A stretch of 51,931 nt of DNA. It comes from an uncultured Wenzhouxiangella sp. (GTDB lineage: Bacteria > Pseudomonadota > Gammaproteobacteria > Xanthomonadales > Wenzhouxiangellaceae). The translations under genes and the position numbers were made by a program. The stretch covers positions 1 to 51,931 of the forward strand of contig CALEIM010000026.1 in the NCBI GenBank assembly GCA_937876395.1, in the 5' to 3' direction. Below are positions 1-8,258 of the stretch, piece after piece (within the stretch, counting starts at the first letter, position 1; the number at the start of each line of letters is the position of its first letter). A model generated the notes under the pieces. That model searched no databases, had not been told where the DNA came from, and saw only the letters and a list, made by a program, of their open reading frames with translations.

Positions 1-81
1 CCGCGCATCCGGCGCCCGTTCCCTGAGCAGGCCGGCAGGTCCGCGCAAGGGCCGGCCGGTTCGATCCGACGGAGTTCCATC

Positions 82-390
82 ATGAGCCAACGACACATCC
101 TGCAATCACTGCTGCTGGCACTGTGCGCGACGGCTGTCGCTTCGCCGGCACCGGCCGCGCCCGATGTCCGGGGCGAGCTCCTGGTCGGCAACAAGTCGGC
201 CGCGTCCGTGTGGCGCCTGGACATGGCCGATGGGCGCAAGGCGGGCGAGGCCTCGACCGGGCAGGGCCCGCACGAGATCGCAGTGGCGCCCGATGGCCGC
301 AGCGCAGTGGTTGCCGACTACGGCACGGCGGCCGGACCCGGCAACACGCTGACCGTGCTCGACCTCGCCGGCGGCGCTTCGCGCACGATC
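82..390 (+). CDS. Secreted YncE-like beta-propeller protein, 3'-truncated fragment
   Basis: The fragment holds about 103 residues. A signal peptide (residues 1-25, hydrophobic core LLLALCATAVA, Ala-X-Ala end) is followed by the start of a propeller with motifs VGNKSAASVW, GPHEIAVAPDGRSAVVADYG and TLTVLDL. These are typical of the YncE / 40-residue YVTN propeller repeats seen in secreted proteins. A GGAG lies 9 nt before the ATG. The family normally runs past 300 residues, but homology stops at about residue 103 (SRTI), exactly where the opposite-strand adaptor gene begins. Base composition is visibly more GC-rich than in the rest of the window. I read it as a foreign fragment joined to the contig; the in-frame stop at 412-414 is accidental. 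Function is unknown beyond the fold. Confidence 0.6.
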
Positions 391-395
391 AGGCG
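385..395. other. Probable chimeric join, left end
   Basis: At this point two coding regions on opposite strands both lose their homology. The plus-strand propeller protein stops after SRTI, and the minus-strand efflux adaptor stops after TEAVIQTGTSTR. Base composition also shifts here. A real deletion joining two genes tail to tail is possible, but the matching disruption at the right end favours an assembly artefact. Confidence 0.6.
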
Positions 396-1472
396 GGTGG
401 AAGTGCCGGTCTGAATTACGGCTTCGGTTGGCACATACAGGACGTTGCTCTTCGCTTCGCCAAAGATACGCACCGTGGCCCATTCGCCCGGCCGAAGTTC
501 GGCCGCCGGATCGTCGATCACGATGCGCGCCCGCAGGGTGCGGGTTTGTGGATCAAGCTCGGGATAGATGTAGGCGATCTCGGCGTGCATGATTTCCCCC
601 GGCCGACTGTTGCGAACGATTTCCACGTGTTGGCCAGTCGAAAGCCGGCCCATCTGATGCGGATAGACATCGGCAATTACCCAAAGCTGATCGGGGTCGG
701 CGATCACCATCATCTCGGTACCGGGCGAGACGAAGTGGCCTGAACGAATCGCAAGAGACTGAACATAGCCGCCCCGTTCGGCGTACCAGGGCAGCTCGTT
801 GAAAGGCTCGCCGCGGCGCCTGATCTCATCGATGACAGCCGCTTGAACGCCCAATGCAGCCAGGCGCTGACGCGCCGCCCGAGCCAGCTCGGCGCTGCTT
901 TGCAGGGCGCGAAGAAACTCCTCCTGGGCGTTGATCAGTTCAAACGAATAGAGCGTGAACAGCCGCTGACCGGCCACGATGGTCTCACCGGCCGTGTTGA
1001 TGTCGAGTGAGCTGATCCAGCCTTCAACGCGTGGGTGAACATGGCTCAGGTGATCTTCGTTGAGCTGCACCCGACCGACCGTATCAATGCGCCGCTGAAG
1101 CTGCCCGCGCTCAACTGCGGCGGTGCGCAGGTTCATGTTCTGCTGAACGTGGCCCGGGATATTGACGGCGAGCTCGCCGCCGCCGCTGACGCGGCGTTCA
1201 ACCAGCGCCATGCCGCAGATTGGACACTGGCCGGGCTGCGAGCGCGAAATCTGCGGGTGCATTGGGCAGGTCCACACGGCGTTTTGCGTGCCCGTGTCGG
1301 ATAGTTGGTCGCTCAGCGTCGGTGAGTGATCATGGTCATGGGCATGGTCATGGGCATCGGGCCGTTCGTATTGATCGTGTGGTTCGTGCGGCTGATGATC
1401 ATGGTGCTCTTCAGCGATCGCCGGCAGGGCCACAATGAGCAGCACGACCAGCAGATGAATGGATATTTTCAT
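391..1472 (-). CDS. CusB/CzcB-type RND efflux periplasmic adaptor with heavy-metal-binding domain, 3'-truncated
   Basis: This is the periplasmic membrane-fusion subunit of a heavy-metal RND efflux pump, linking an inner-membrane pump to the CusC-like channel encoded upstream. In order it shows a signal peptide (1-20), a His/Asp-rich segment (about 23-50), and a heavy-metal-binding domain (about 66-92) with CPMHP and CPICGM. The HlyD/CusB adaptor body follows, with the usual VPTEAV strand near the end. About 360 residues are preserved; the C-terminal barrel end and the RND pump gene expected next are lost at the join. GGAGGAA lies 9 nt before the ATG, inside the end of the upstream gene, and start and stop overlap as ATGA. 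The His-rich stretch plus HMBD suggests copper/silver or zinc, but the metal cannot be settled from sequence. Confidence 0.85.
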
Positions 1473-2725
1473 GGCGAGTTTCCTCCAGCCAGGTAGTTCA
1501 GTTCGGCGCGGGTTCGGGCCTGGGCCCGGCGCAGTTCGATCAGGCTCTGCTGCTGCTCGAACAAAGCGAGCCGCGCGCGCACAACCTCGTCGAAGTCGGC
1601 GCGATCGGTGCGATAGGCCAGCAGGGTGGTTTCCAGCGTGTTTTCGGCGGCACCCAGAACGTGCTCGCGTAGGTTGGACAGGCGCCGCTCGTACTGTTCC
1701 CAGAGCCGGGTCTGGCGGTCAAGTTCGCCGCGCAGCTCGCGCCGGCGCTCAGCCAGGTCCAGGCTGCGGGCGGTGGATTCGGCGCGCGCCGCAGACAGGC
1801 GTCGATCCTGGCGATTGGCGGTGAACAGCGGCAGGCTGAAGCTGACCATGGCGAAAAGCTGGTCGGTCTGGCGCTGCCCACTCATCGGGTCGGAGCCGCG
1901 CAGGTGGCCATAGCCGGCTTCGATCATCCATTCCGGGGAAAAGGCCGCGCGGGCTTCATCCACCCCGGCCTCGCCGGCCGCTTGCCGGGCCTGCAGGGCG
2001 AGCAATTCGGGATGGTGGGCGAGCTGCTGTTCCAGGCGATCCAGAGTGTCCGGTCGCGGCAGATCCGGCAGTTCGAGCTGCAGACTCGAATTCGGTGCTT
2101 CGCTGGTCCAGCGCTGAAGACGTGCGCCGGCATCTTCGACGCTGGCCACGCGGGCGAGAATTCGCTGTGCAAGCAAAGCAAGTTCCAGGTTGGCCCGGCT
2201 GACATCATTCTGGCCACCGCTGCCGCTGCGATAGCGCGCCTCGGCAACCGACACCAGGTCTTCGAAGGTGCTGCGGCTGGGGCGTGCCAGATCAGCGGCT
2301 GCCAGGGCGCTGACCCAGTCGATCCAGGCCTTGCGGGTTTCGCGCAGCACTTCGAGCCGGCGGGCCCGGTAGCGCGCCTCCAGCTCCTCGGCCTGGCTGA
2401 AACCTGCACGCTCACGCGCCGAGCGGGAAGCGCCAACGGGAATACGCTGGCGCAGTCCCAGGCTGTATTCCGTCATCATGTCGGCGGTCAGCGGATCATC
2501 AACGGGCACGCCCTCGGCTCCGAGGAACAGCTCCGGATCGGGCAGGGCGCTGGCGGCAATGGCCAGGTCTTCACTCGCGCTGACGCGCTGCTTGAGCGCA
2601 GCCAGGGCGGGGTCACGTTCCAGAGCCAGAGTCTGGGCACGATCAAGTTCCATGCCGGCCACAGGCCAGCATGCGGCAATCATCAACAGGATGGCAATCG
2701 AATGCCATCGGCAAGGCATCTGCAT
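1469..2725 (-). CDS. CusC/CzcC-type outer-membrane efflux channel (TolC family)
   Basis: This is the outer-membrane channel of the tripartite metal-efflux system, 418 residues. It has a hydrophobic N-terminus (residues 1-24) containing IAAC, which could be a lipobox as in CusC-type lipoproteins. A TolC-family body of long Arg/Glu/Leu-rich helices follows, with the typical ELEARYRARRLEVLRETRKA and QSLIELRRAQARTRAELNYL segments. I chose ATG 2725 because GAGAGG sits 7 nt upstream; an upstream in-frame ATG at 2755 has no ribosome-binding site and would precede the signal sequence. Its stop overlaps the adaptor start by 4 bp, so the two are translationally coupled. The Cys/His-rich small protein lies 64 bp upstream on the same strand. 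Confidence 0.85.
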   Translation of the reverse strand: MQMPCRWHSIAILLMIAACWPVAGMELDRAQTLALERDPALAALKQRVSASEDLAIAASALPDPELFLGAEGVPVDDPLTADMMTEYSLGLRQRIPVGASRSARERAGFSQAEELEARYRARRLEVLRETRKAWIDWVSALAAADLARPSRSTFEDLVSVAEARYRSGSGGQNDVSRANLELALLAQRILARVASVEDAGARLQRWTSEAPNSSLQLELPDLPRPDTLDRLEQQLAHHPELLALQARQAAGEAGVDEARAAFSPEWMIEAGYGHLRGSDPMSGQRQTDQLFAMVSFSLPLFTANRQDRRLSAARAESTARSLDLAERRRELRGELDRQTRLWEQYERRLSNLREHVLGAAENTLETTLLAYRTDRADFDEVVRARLALFEQQQSLIELRRAQARTRAELNYLAGGNSP

Positions 2726-2789
2726 GGCAGACCTCTCAATAAACTGTTCAGGCAAACGGCAGCCAAGCTGCCGGGCACAAATCGAGAGG

Positions 2790-3191
2790 TCAGGCTTGCG
2801 GGGGACGCAGCAGCTCGCTGGTAAAACTTGAGGGGAGTGCGACGCTGGCTACTGGCAGCGTCATGCAATGGCGGGAGCTGAAGTCTGTTGCCGCTGCCGC
2901 TGGAACGGCCGGCACCGGGCCGCCGCAAACCGGGCTGCAATTGCCGTGCTGACAGCTTGCACCGTCGCCGCAGCAGATCTGCGAGAGTTCAGAGTCGGTC
3001 GGGGAAGCCTCATCGGAACCGCCATGGCAGTCGCCGTCCGAGGCGCTGTGGTCGTGGTCATCGGCGAGCGTTTCGACAGACGGATCCGCATCACCATGAT
3101 CGGCAAAGCTCGCCATACCGCCGGGCAAGCCGCCCACCACCAGGACCAGGGCCAGCAAAACGTGCAGCAGCTTGATGCCAAGAGGCTTCAT
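2790..3191 (-). CDS. Small Cys/His-rich secreted protein, probably metal-related
   Basis: The product is 133 residues. The N-terminus (MKPLGIKLLHVLLALVLVVGG) is a signal peptide or membrane anchor. The middle is rich in His and Asp (DDHDHSASDGDCHGG). A Cys cluster follows (CCGDGASCQHGNCSPVC), and the C-terminus ends in SELLRPPQA. This build resembles the small DUF2946/CopL-like proteins found beside copper and silver efflux genes; that family link is from memory and tentative. ATG 3191 is preferred to 3230 because it starts directly at the hydrophobic core, although no strong ribosome-binding site is visible. It lies first in the metal-efflux gene set, which supports a metal-sensing or metal-buffering role in the periplasm. 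Confidence 0.6.
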   Translation of the reverse strand: MKPLGIKLLHVLLALVLVVGGLPGGMASFADHGDADPSVETLADDHDHSASDGDCHGGSDEASPTDSELSQICCGDGASCQHGNCSPVCGGPVPAVPAAAATDFSSRHCMTLPVASVALPSSFTSELLRPPQA

Positions 3192-3275
3192 GCGCTGAAG
3201 TTTACCAGCATCAGGGGAGCTTCTGATCAATAGCTGAGATTCATGGGTAATCAGGATGCAGTTTGGTCGACTGAA

Positions 3276-5210
3276 TCATTGCCCGACAATCTGCCGATAG
3301 ATTGCCGGCAAGGCTTTGCTCAGAGCCGCAGCGCGGCCGACGATGCTGTAGGCGCCGCGGCCGAAGATTTGGGGAATGTATTGTCTGGCTCGGGAGTCGA
3401 TGGTGACGCCGAATACAGCCAGGCCGAGGTGGCGGGCTTCGCGTACGGCCATGCGGGTGTCTTCGATGGCGTAGCGGCCTTCGTAGTGGTCGGTGTCGTT
3501 GGGTTTGCCGTCGCTCAGGATCAGCATCAGGCGATGGCGGTTGGGGCGGTCGGCCAGGTCTTGGGTCAGATGGCGGATGGCGGCGCCCATGCGGGTGTAG
3601 CGGCCGGGTTCGAGCGCGGCGATGCGGCGTTCGATGCGTTCATCAAAAGTCTCGTCAAAGCCTTTTAACGGTGTGATTTCTACGCGCTTGCGCCGGTGCG
3701 AGCTGAAGCTGTGGATGGCCTGCTGATCGCCGCAGGCGTCAATGCCGTGGGCCAGCACCAACAGGGCCTCTTTCTCCAGATCGATAACTCGTCGCTCGTC
3801 TATCCAGGCATCGGTGGACAGGGAGGCGTCGATCAGAATGGATACGGCCAGGTCGCGGTCGAGATCGCGCCAGCGGCTGTAGATTCGGTCCGAGCCGGAG
3901 TGCCCGGCGGCAATTTCGGCCTGCCTTCTTACCAGGGCATCGGTGTCAAACTCGTCGCCATCGAGCTGGCCACGCAGCTTTTCACGTTTCGGGCGCAGCG
4001 CTTCGAATTGGCGGCGCACTTGACGGATGCGCGAGCGGGTAGCGACATCTGGCGTCCAGTCTTCGGCTGCGGAGGCAGCTTTCTTGATCTGCACGGCACA
4101 GTAGTCGGGCAGGTAGCTGCGGCGCTGATAGTGCCATTCCGGCAACAGGTGTTCGCCTTTCAGACTGCCTTCCTCGAAAGCGTCGGGCGCCATGTCGAGG
4201 TTGATTTTCAGGCGGGTTGGCGCGCGCTTGCGGTGGCGCGAGAGGGTCAGCTCCTCAAGCTCCGAGGCGGCTTTTTTAGCTTCTTCGTCCTTGTTCTGGT
4301 CCATGGCCCGGTTAACGTTGACCATTTCAGCCCAGGACATCATTTTCTCGAACGGGTTGAGCATCAACGGGTCGTCGCGCTCGGTCTGATCAAGGCGGCG
4401 ACGCTGGGCGCGATGTTTTTGCTCGCCCATCTCTTCGCCGTCTTCACTGTCGTGTTCTTCCTCGTCTTTTTCTTCATCCCCGTCGTGGTGGGTTTTGCGC
4501 GTTACGACGTCCGGCCACAGCGGCACCGGCAGTGGCGGGTGATAGTCTGATGTGGCCTGCCAGCCACGAATCGCAGTGGGGTCATGGACTACCGCGTGGA
4601 ACAGTTCGGCGGCTGTTCCGTCCAGCGGTTTGCTGTCACCGAGCAGGGCAAGAATCAGCGCTTCAACGGCCTGTTCCTGCGGTGGCAGACGGCGCGTCGG
4701 GCGAATTTGGCGAAGGCCGTCAGTCAGCTCCCTCCAGGGACTGTGCCAGCCGGGCAGCTTTTCCAGCAGCAGTTTGGTGACGCGCCGGGATTCGGCCAGC
4801 CGGTGCAGATCACGCTGCAGCGGATTGGCAGTGTCGGGCAGACGTCGGGCGTGGGCCAGCCAGGCAACTTGCCAGAAAAACAGCGCCCGGTTGTGGGCCG
4901 GGTCGGGGTACAGGGCAATGCGGGCCGGCAGAATCAGACTGTCGCCGTCGAAGCGGGCCAGCGACAGCGGTTCGCGATCAAATCCGAGGCGCTGGCGCCA
5001 GCCAAGACGATGCCGCTGGCCGCTGGCCCGTCCGGCCGAGAGGGTGACGCCCGCCGGCCCGCCCAGGGCGCGGAAGTAGATGGCCAGAACGTCGCGCAGA
5101 CGATCCAGCTCTACGGCGGCATCGGGATGGTCGGGGTAGCTTGTGGCTCGTGATGCCCAGCCGTGCCATAGACGGCCGGCCCATTCCTCAACTTCGTACC
5201 AGTCGGCCAC
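3276..5210 (-). CDS. norD: Nitric oxide reductase activation protein NorD (VWA domain)
   Basis: NorD works with the MoxR ATPase NorQ to mature the NorCB nitric oxide reductase, probably by helping insert non-heme iron. About 644 residues. The N-terminal half is the NorD-specific region, followed by an acidic linker (EEKDEEEHDSEDGEE). The C-terminal VWA domain carries the MIDAS motif DASLS plus LSDGKPNDTDHYEGRYAIED, a NorD signature. GTG 5210 begins one base after the norQ stop. A TTG at 5240 inside norQ would add 10 residues; neither has a strong ribosome-binding site. It is last in norCBQD, transcribed with norQ. Confidence 0.9.
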   Translation of the reverse strand: MADWYEVEEWAGRLWHGWASRATSYPDHPDAAVELDRLRDVLAIYFRALGGPAGVTLSAGRASGQRHRLGWRQRLGFDREPLSLARFDGDSLILPARIALYPDPAHNRALFFWQVAWLAHARRLPDTANPLQRDLHRLAESRRVTKLLLEKLPGWHSPWRELTDGLRQIRPTRRLPPQEQAVEALILALLGDSKPLDGTAAELFHAVVHDPTAIRGWQATSDYHPPLPVPLWPDVVTRKTHHDGDEEKDEEEHDSEDGEEMGEQKHRAQRRRLDQTERDDPLMLNPFEKMMSWAEMVNVNRAMDQNKDEEAKKAASELEELTLSRHRKRAPTRLKINLDMAPDAFEEGSLKGEHLLPEWHYQRRSYLPDYCAVQIKKAASAAEDWTPDVATRSRIRQVRRQFEALRPKREKLRGQLDGDEFDTDALVRRQAEIAAGHSGSDRIYSRWRDLDRDLAVSILIDASLSTDAWIDERRVIDLEKEALLVLAHGIDACGDQQAIHSFSSHRRKRVEITPLKGFDETFDERIERRIAALEPGRYTRMGAAIRHLTQDLADRPNRHRLMLILSDGKPNDTDHYEGRYAIEDTRMAVREARHLGLAVFGVTIDSRARQYIPQIFGRGAYSIVGRAAALSKALPAIYRQIVGQ

Positions 5211-5211
5211 G

Positions 5212-6018
5212 TCAGAAGCTGTGGCGGAGCAGTTCCTCAAGCGCGGCCAGAACGTCGGCGTCGTCGCTGAGCGGCTCGATCAGGGTGGCCTGTGCTGCGG
5301 TTTCAAGCGCCATGCCGTTGGCGATGAGGGTGGCGCAATAAACCAGCAGACGCGTTGATACGCCTTCTTCGAGATCACGGTCCTTGAGTGCGCGAATCTG
5401 CCGGGCGAGGTTGACCAGACCGGCGACACGACTCCGGTCCAGGCCGCTTTCGTTGGCCACAATCTCGATTTCGATGTCCGGCTCTGGAAAATCGAAACTC
5501 AGCGCGGCAAAGCGCTGCCGGGTGCTGGGCTTGAGCGTTTTCAGGACATGCTGATAGCCGGGGTTGTAAGAAGCCACCAGCATGAAATCATCTGGCGCGC
5601 TCAGTAGTTCGCCGGTGCGCTCCAGCGGCAGAATGCGGCGGTCGTCGGTGAGCGGATGCAGAACCACCGTGACGTCCTTGCGCGCCTCGACCACTTCATC
5701 CAGATAGCAGATGCCGCCTTCGCGTACCGCCCGTGTCAGCGGGCCGTCAACCCACACGGTATCACCGCCGACCAGCAGATGACGGCCAGTCAGGTCGGCG
5801 GCGGTCAGGTCGTCGTGGCAGGCCACTGTGTACAAAGGCCGCCCGAGTCGGGCGGCCATATGAGCAACAAAGCGGGTTTTGCCGCAGCCGGTCGGACCTT
5901 TCAGCAGCAGCGGCAGGCGCTGCTTGTCGGCGGCCTCGAAAAACTGACATTCACCGCCGGTTTCACGGTACCAGGGGATGTCATTGCCTGCCGCCGTGTG
6001 CGCTGCCGGATTGGTCAT
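5212..6018 (-). CDS. norQ: NorQ, MoxR-family AAA+ ATPase for nitric oxide reductase maturation
   Basis: A 268-residue cytoplasmic AAA+ ATPase. Walker A is GPTGCGKT (around residues 39-46) and Walker B is ICYLDEV. The sensor region has VASYNPGYQ, and TRQRFAALSFDFP matches the NorQ/CbbQ branch of MoxR proteins. Paired with NorD it energises cofactor insertion into NorB. The start codon overlaps the norB stop by 4 bp (ATGA), giving coupled translation with norB. The length is normal for the family. Confidence 0.93.
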   Translation of the reverse strand: MTNPAAHTAAGNDIPWYRETGGECQFFEAADKQRLPLLLKGPTGCGKTRFVAHMAARLGRPLYTVACHDDLTAADLTGRHLLVGGDTVWVDGPLTRAVREGGICYLDEVVEARKDVTVVLHPLTDDRRILPLERTGELLSAPDDFMLVASYNPGYQHVLKTLKPSTRQRFAALSFDFPEPDIEIEIVANESGLDRSRVAGLVNLARQIRALKDRDLEEGVSTRLLVYCATLIANGMALETAAQATLIEPLSDDADVLAALEELLRHSF

Positions 6019-7367
6019 TCAGCCGGGCTGACAGCCGGGCGGCCGATGCTGGCCGGTTTTTGCTCACGCGGCCGGCCAAAAATGGCCCACAGGAAGATCA
6101 GCGCACCAAGTACCACCACGATTCCCGAAGCAAAGCGCATTGCGTAAAACAGCCAGATCTGGTCCTGGGTGGGCATATAGTACTCACCGATCACGCGCTG
6201 CAGATGTGTCTGGATCACGCCGGCAAACGTCAGCGTGAAGGTCATGAAAGCCATGCCGCCCGACATCAGCCAGAAGCTCCACATATTGCGGATCTGGTTA
6301 TACGGCAGCTTGCCGCGCAGCTGGGGCATCGCATAGGTGATGATGGCCAGATTGAGGGTTACATAGGCGCCGTAAAATGCCAGATGGCCGTGGGCGGCGG
6401 TGATCTGGGTGCCATGGGTGTAATAGTTGACCCACGACATGTTGTGCATCAGGCCCCAGACACCGGCACCGAAGAAGGCCATCACCGAACAGCCCAGTGT
6501 CCACAAAATGGCTGCCCGGTTGGGATGGTTGCGGCCGCCATGCCAGAACATGTAGAAGGTAAATACCACCATTCCGAACAGCGGCAGTACTTCCAGCGCG
6601 CCGAAAATGTTGCCGATCGGCTGCCAGTAGGCCGGAGTACCGATCCAGAAGTAGTGGTGGCCGGTGCCGAGCAGGCCGGCAAACAGCACCAGGCCGACAA
6701 TCACGTACAGCCATTTTTCGATGATCTCGCGGTCCACGCCGGACATCTTGACCAGCAGATAGGCGAGCAGGGACGCCATGATCAGGCCCCAGACGCCTTC
6801 AACCCAGATGTGGATGACGTACCACCAGTAAAGCTTGTCGAGCGACAGATTGGCCGGGTTGTAGAAGGCAAACAGCCAGAAGATCGCGGCCAGCCACAGC
6901 CCGGCCATGAGAATCATCGAGATGGCCGTGCGGCGGCCGTTCTTCAGGGTCCGGCTGCCGTTGTAGAGAAACATCAAAAAGGAGATGGTGATCAGGATCT
7001 TGACCCAGGTCGGCTGCTCAAGAAACTCGCGGCCTTCATGGATGCCGAACTGGTAGCCGATCAGTGCCGCAGCACCGGCAAACACAAAAATACCGAGCTG
7101 AACGTATGCCAGTGTAGGGCTGTAGAGCTCGGTTTCAGCTTCTTCGGGCAGCAGATAGTAGGTGGCGCCAAAAAAGCCGATCAAAAGCCACACGATCAGC
7201 AGGCTGGTGTGGCTCATGCGGATGATGTGGAACGGCATGGCTTCAGCCAGGAATTCCGGCCACACATAAACGGCCCCGGCCAGCAGGCCGAAGACAAGCT
7301 GCGCGGCAAACAGCAGCAGCGCGGTAACGAAAAACGGATAGGCGACTTTCTGCGTCTGGTACTTCAT
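6015..7367 (-). CDS. norB: Nitric oxide reductase catalytic subunit NorB
   Basis: NorB reduces 2 NO to N2O at a heme b3/FeB centre in the inner membrane, taking electrons from NorC. It has 450 residues with about 12 membrane helices. Metal ligands are visible: His and Glu in HIWVEG (186, 190), the His pair in GTGHHYFWIG (237, 238), Glu in GALEVLP (259), and the heme histidines in AHGHLAFYGAYV. The short cNor form, without the quinol-oxidising N-terminal extension of qNor, agrees with a norC gene 15 bp upstream. The C-terminal tail is short and polar. Confidence 0.95.
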   Translation of the reverse strand: MKYQTQKVAYPFFVTALLLFAAQLVFGLLAGAVYVWPEFLAEAMPFHIIRMSHTSLLIVWLLIGFFGATYYLLPEEAETELYSPTLAYVQLGIFVFAGAAALIGYQFGIHEGREFLEQPTWVKILITISFLMFLYNGSRTLKNGRRTAISMILMAGLWLAAIFWLFAFYNPANLSLDKLYWWYVIHIWVEGVWGLIMASLLAYLLVKMSGVDREIIEKWLYVIVGLVLFAGLLGTGHHYFWIGTPAYWQPIGNIFGALEVLPLFGMVVFTFYMFWHGGRNHPNRAAILWTLGCSVMAFFGAGVWGLMHNMSWVNYYTHGTQITAAHGHLAFYGAYVTLNLAIITYAMPQLRGKLPYNQIRNMWSFWLMSGGMAFMTFTLTFAGVIQTHLQRVIGEYYMPTQDQIWLFYAMRFASGIVVVLGALIFLWAIFGRPREQKPASIGRPAVSPAE

Positions 7368-7382
7368 GCGATGCTCCCTGAG

Positions 7383-7838
7383 TTATCCGGAAATGGTCGG
7401 CGGCCAGCCCTGAGTGTCGATTTCGCTGGTCCAGCGAAAGAAGTCAACCAGGGCATCCAGCTCTTCTTCGCTCAGGTGAGCATAGGAGGGCATCTGGCGT
7501 CGTCCTGGCACACCCATCGGCTGGAGCTGAATCCATGCCTTGATTCCCTGCCGTGCGGCTTCGGGGTTGTCGGCCCCGCCGTAGCGCAGCCATACATTGC
7601 CGATTTCGGGGGCAAAGTAGGCGCCTTCACCCAGCAGGCTGTGGCAGTTGATGCAGGATTCCTTTTCCCAGACGTGCTTGCCGAGTTTGACCGAATCGGT
7701 CAGCCCTGCGTGGTTGGTCGACACCGTCACGATGTAATAGTGACTGTGTGCCGTCAGCCCGACGAAAATCAGGAAAAAAATGACAGACCCGCCCAAAAAG
7801 ACGTTGCGGGCGGCGGTTCGACTGAGGCCTTCGATCAT
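7383..7838 (-). CDS. norC: Nitric oxide reductase cytochrome c subunit NorC
   Basis: A membrane-anchored c-type cytochrome that passes electrons to NorB; 151 residues. One N-terminal helix (about 12-30) is followed by a periplasmic domain with heme motif CINCH (62-66) and a candidate Met ligand in RRQMPSYAHL. A near-ideal AGGAGG lies 6 nt before the ATG. It is the first gene of norCBQD. An FNR/Dnr-like box and a weak -10 sit upstream. norE and a dedicated regulator gene are not present nearby. Confidence 0.95.
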   Translation of the reverse strand: MIEGLSRTAARNVFLGGSVIFFLIFVGLTAHSHYYIVTVSTNHAGLTDSVKLGKHVWEKESCINCHSLLGEGAYFAPEIGNVWLRYGGADNPEAARQGIKAWIQLQPMGVPGRRQMPSYAHLSEEELDALVDFFRWTSEIDTQGWPPTISG

Positions 7839-7873
7839 CTGGTCCCTCCTGGCGGAAGATGGTCAGCGCAGCT

Positions 7874-7917
7874 CATGCTACCGGGCCATTCTAAGTGCAG
7901 TGCTTCATCAGTATCAA
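7874..7917 (-). promoter_or_regulatory. FNR/Dnr-like box and -10 upstream of norC
   Basis: On the minus strand 7904-7917 reads TTGATACTGATGAA, matching the FNR/Dnr consensus TTGAT-N4-ATCAA at 9 of 10 defined positions. A -10-like TAGCAT lies at 7874-7879, centred about 33 bp downstream of the box. This is the spacing expected of class II activation (site near -41.5). The norC ATG is about 30 bp beyond the implied start site. This geometry suggests oxygen- or NO-responsive control. Confidence 0.55.
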
Positions 7918-7961
7918 GGAAAGATTCATTCAGCCTGCTGGTTTACGTCCCCGACCACGCT

Positions 7962-8237
7962 TCAAAGCAGCGTTTGGTATTCCGGGTGCCGTTTGATCCA
8001 GCTGGCGATGTACGGACAGTTGGCCACGACTTTCAGGCCTTCGTCGCGCGCCCAGTCCAGCGCGTGGCGGGTCAGTTGACCGGCAATTCCGCGTCCGCCG
8101 ACCGGTTTGGGTACCTGGACGTGGTTCATGGCGACCGTTTTACCGTCGCGAACATATTCCAGCCGGCACAGCTGCTGCTCGACGACGGCCTGGAACTGCT
8201 GTTGGTCTTCCTTGTGCTCAATTGGGATGGTGGTCAT
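7962..8237 (-). CDS. Small GNAT-type acetyltransferase (YjdJ/COG2388-like)
   Basis: A 91-residue single-domain protein. The motif GGRGIAGQLTRHALDWARDEGLKVVANCPYIASWIKRHPEY is the acetyl-CoA-binding half typical of the small COG2388 N-acetyltransferases, with the Q/R-x-x-G-x-A loop visible as GGRGIAGQL. The substrate is unknown. ATG 8237 is chosen because GGAGG lies 9 nt upstream; an ATG at 8255 lies before that site. It follows serA by 21 bp on the same strand and may be cotranscribed with it. It is separated from norC by 123 bp that contain the norC control region. Confidence 0.75.
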   Translation of the reverse strand: MTTIPIEHKEDQQQFQAVVEQQLCRLEYVRDGKTVAMNHVQVPKPVGGRGIAGQLTRHALDWARDEGLKVVANCPYIASWIKRHPEYQTLL

Positions 8238-8258
8238 GGTGTATTGCCTCCGCATTGA

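Noticed and set aside
82..414. A complete 110-residue secreted protein
   Set aside because: The last 7 residues come from the reverse strand of the adaptor gene. The propeller fold would be incomplete at this length.
1904..2824. A 306-codon plus-strand open frame opposite the TolC-family gene
   Set aside because: Antisense to a gene with clear homology, and no ribosome-binding site or known domain.
3243..4550. Long plus-strand open frames opposite norD
   Set aside because: Antisense shadows of norD. The hydrophobic Val/Phe-rich ends are the reverse reading of its acidic linker.
5733..8258. An 841-codon open frame on the plus strand across norQ, norB and norC
   Set aside because: It is fully antisense to three well-recognised nor genes, has low-complexity Gln/His/Gly-rich composition and no motif. 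It arises from GC-rich codon use on the other strand.
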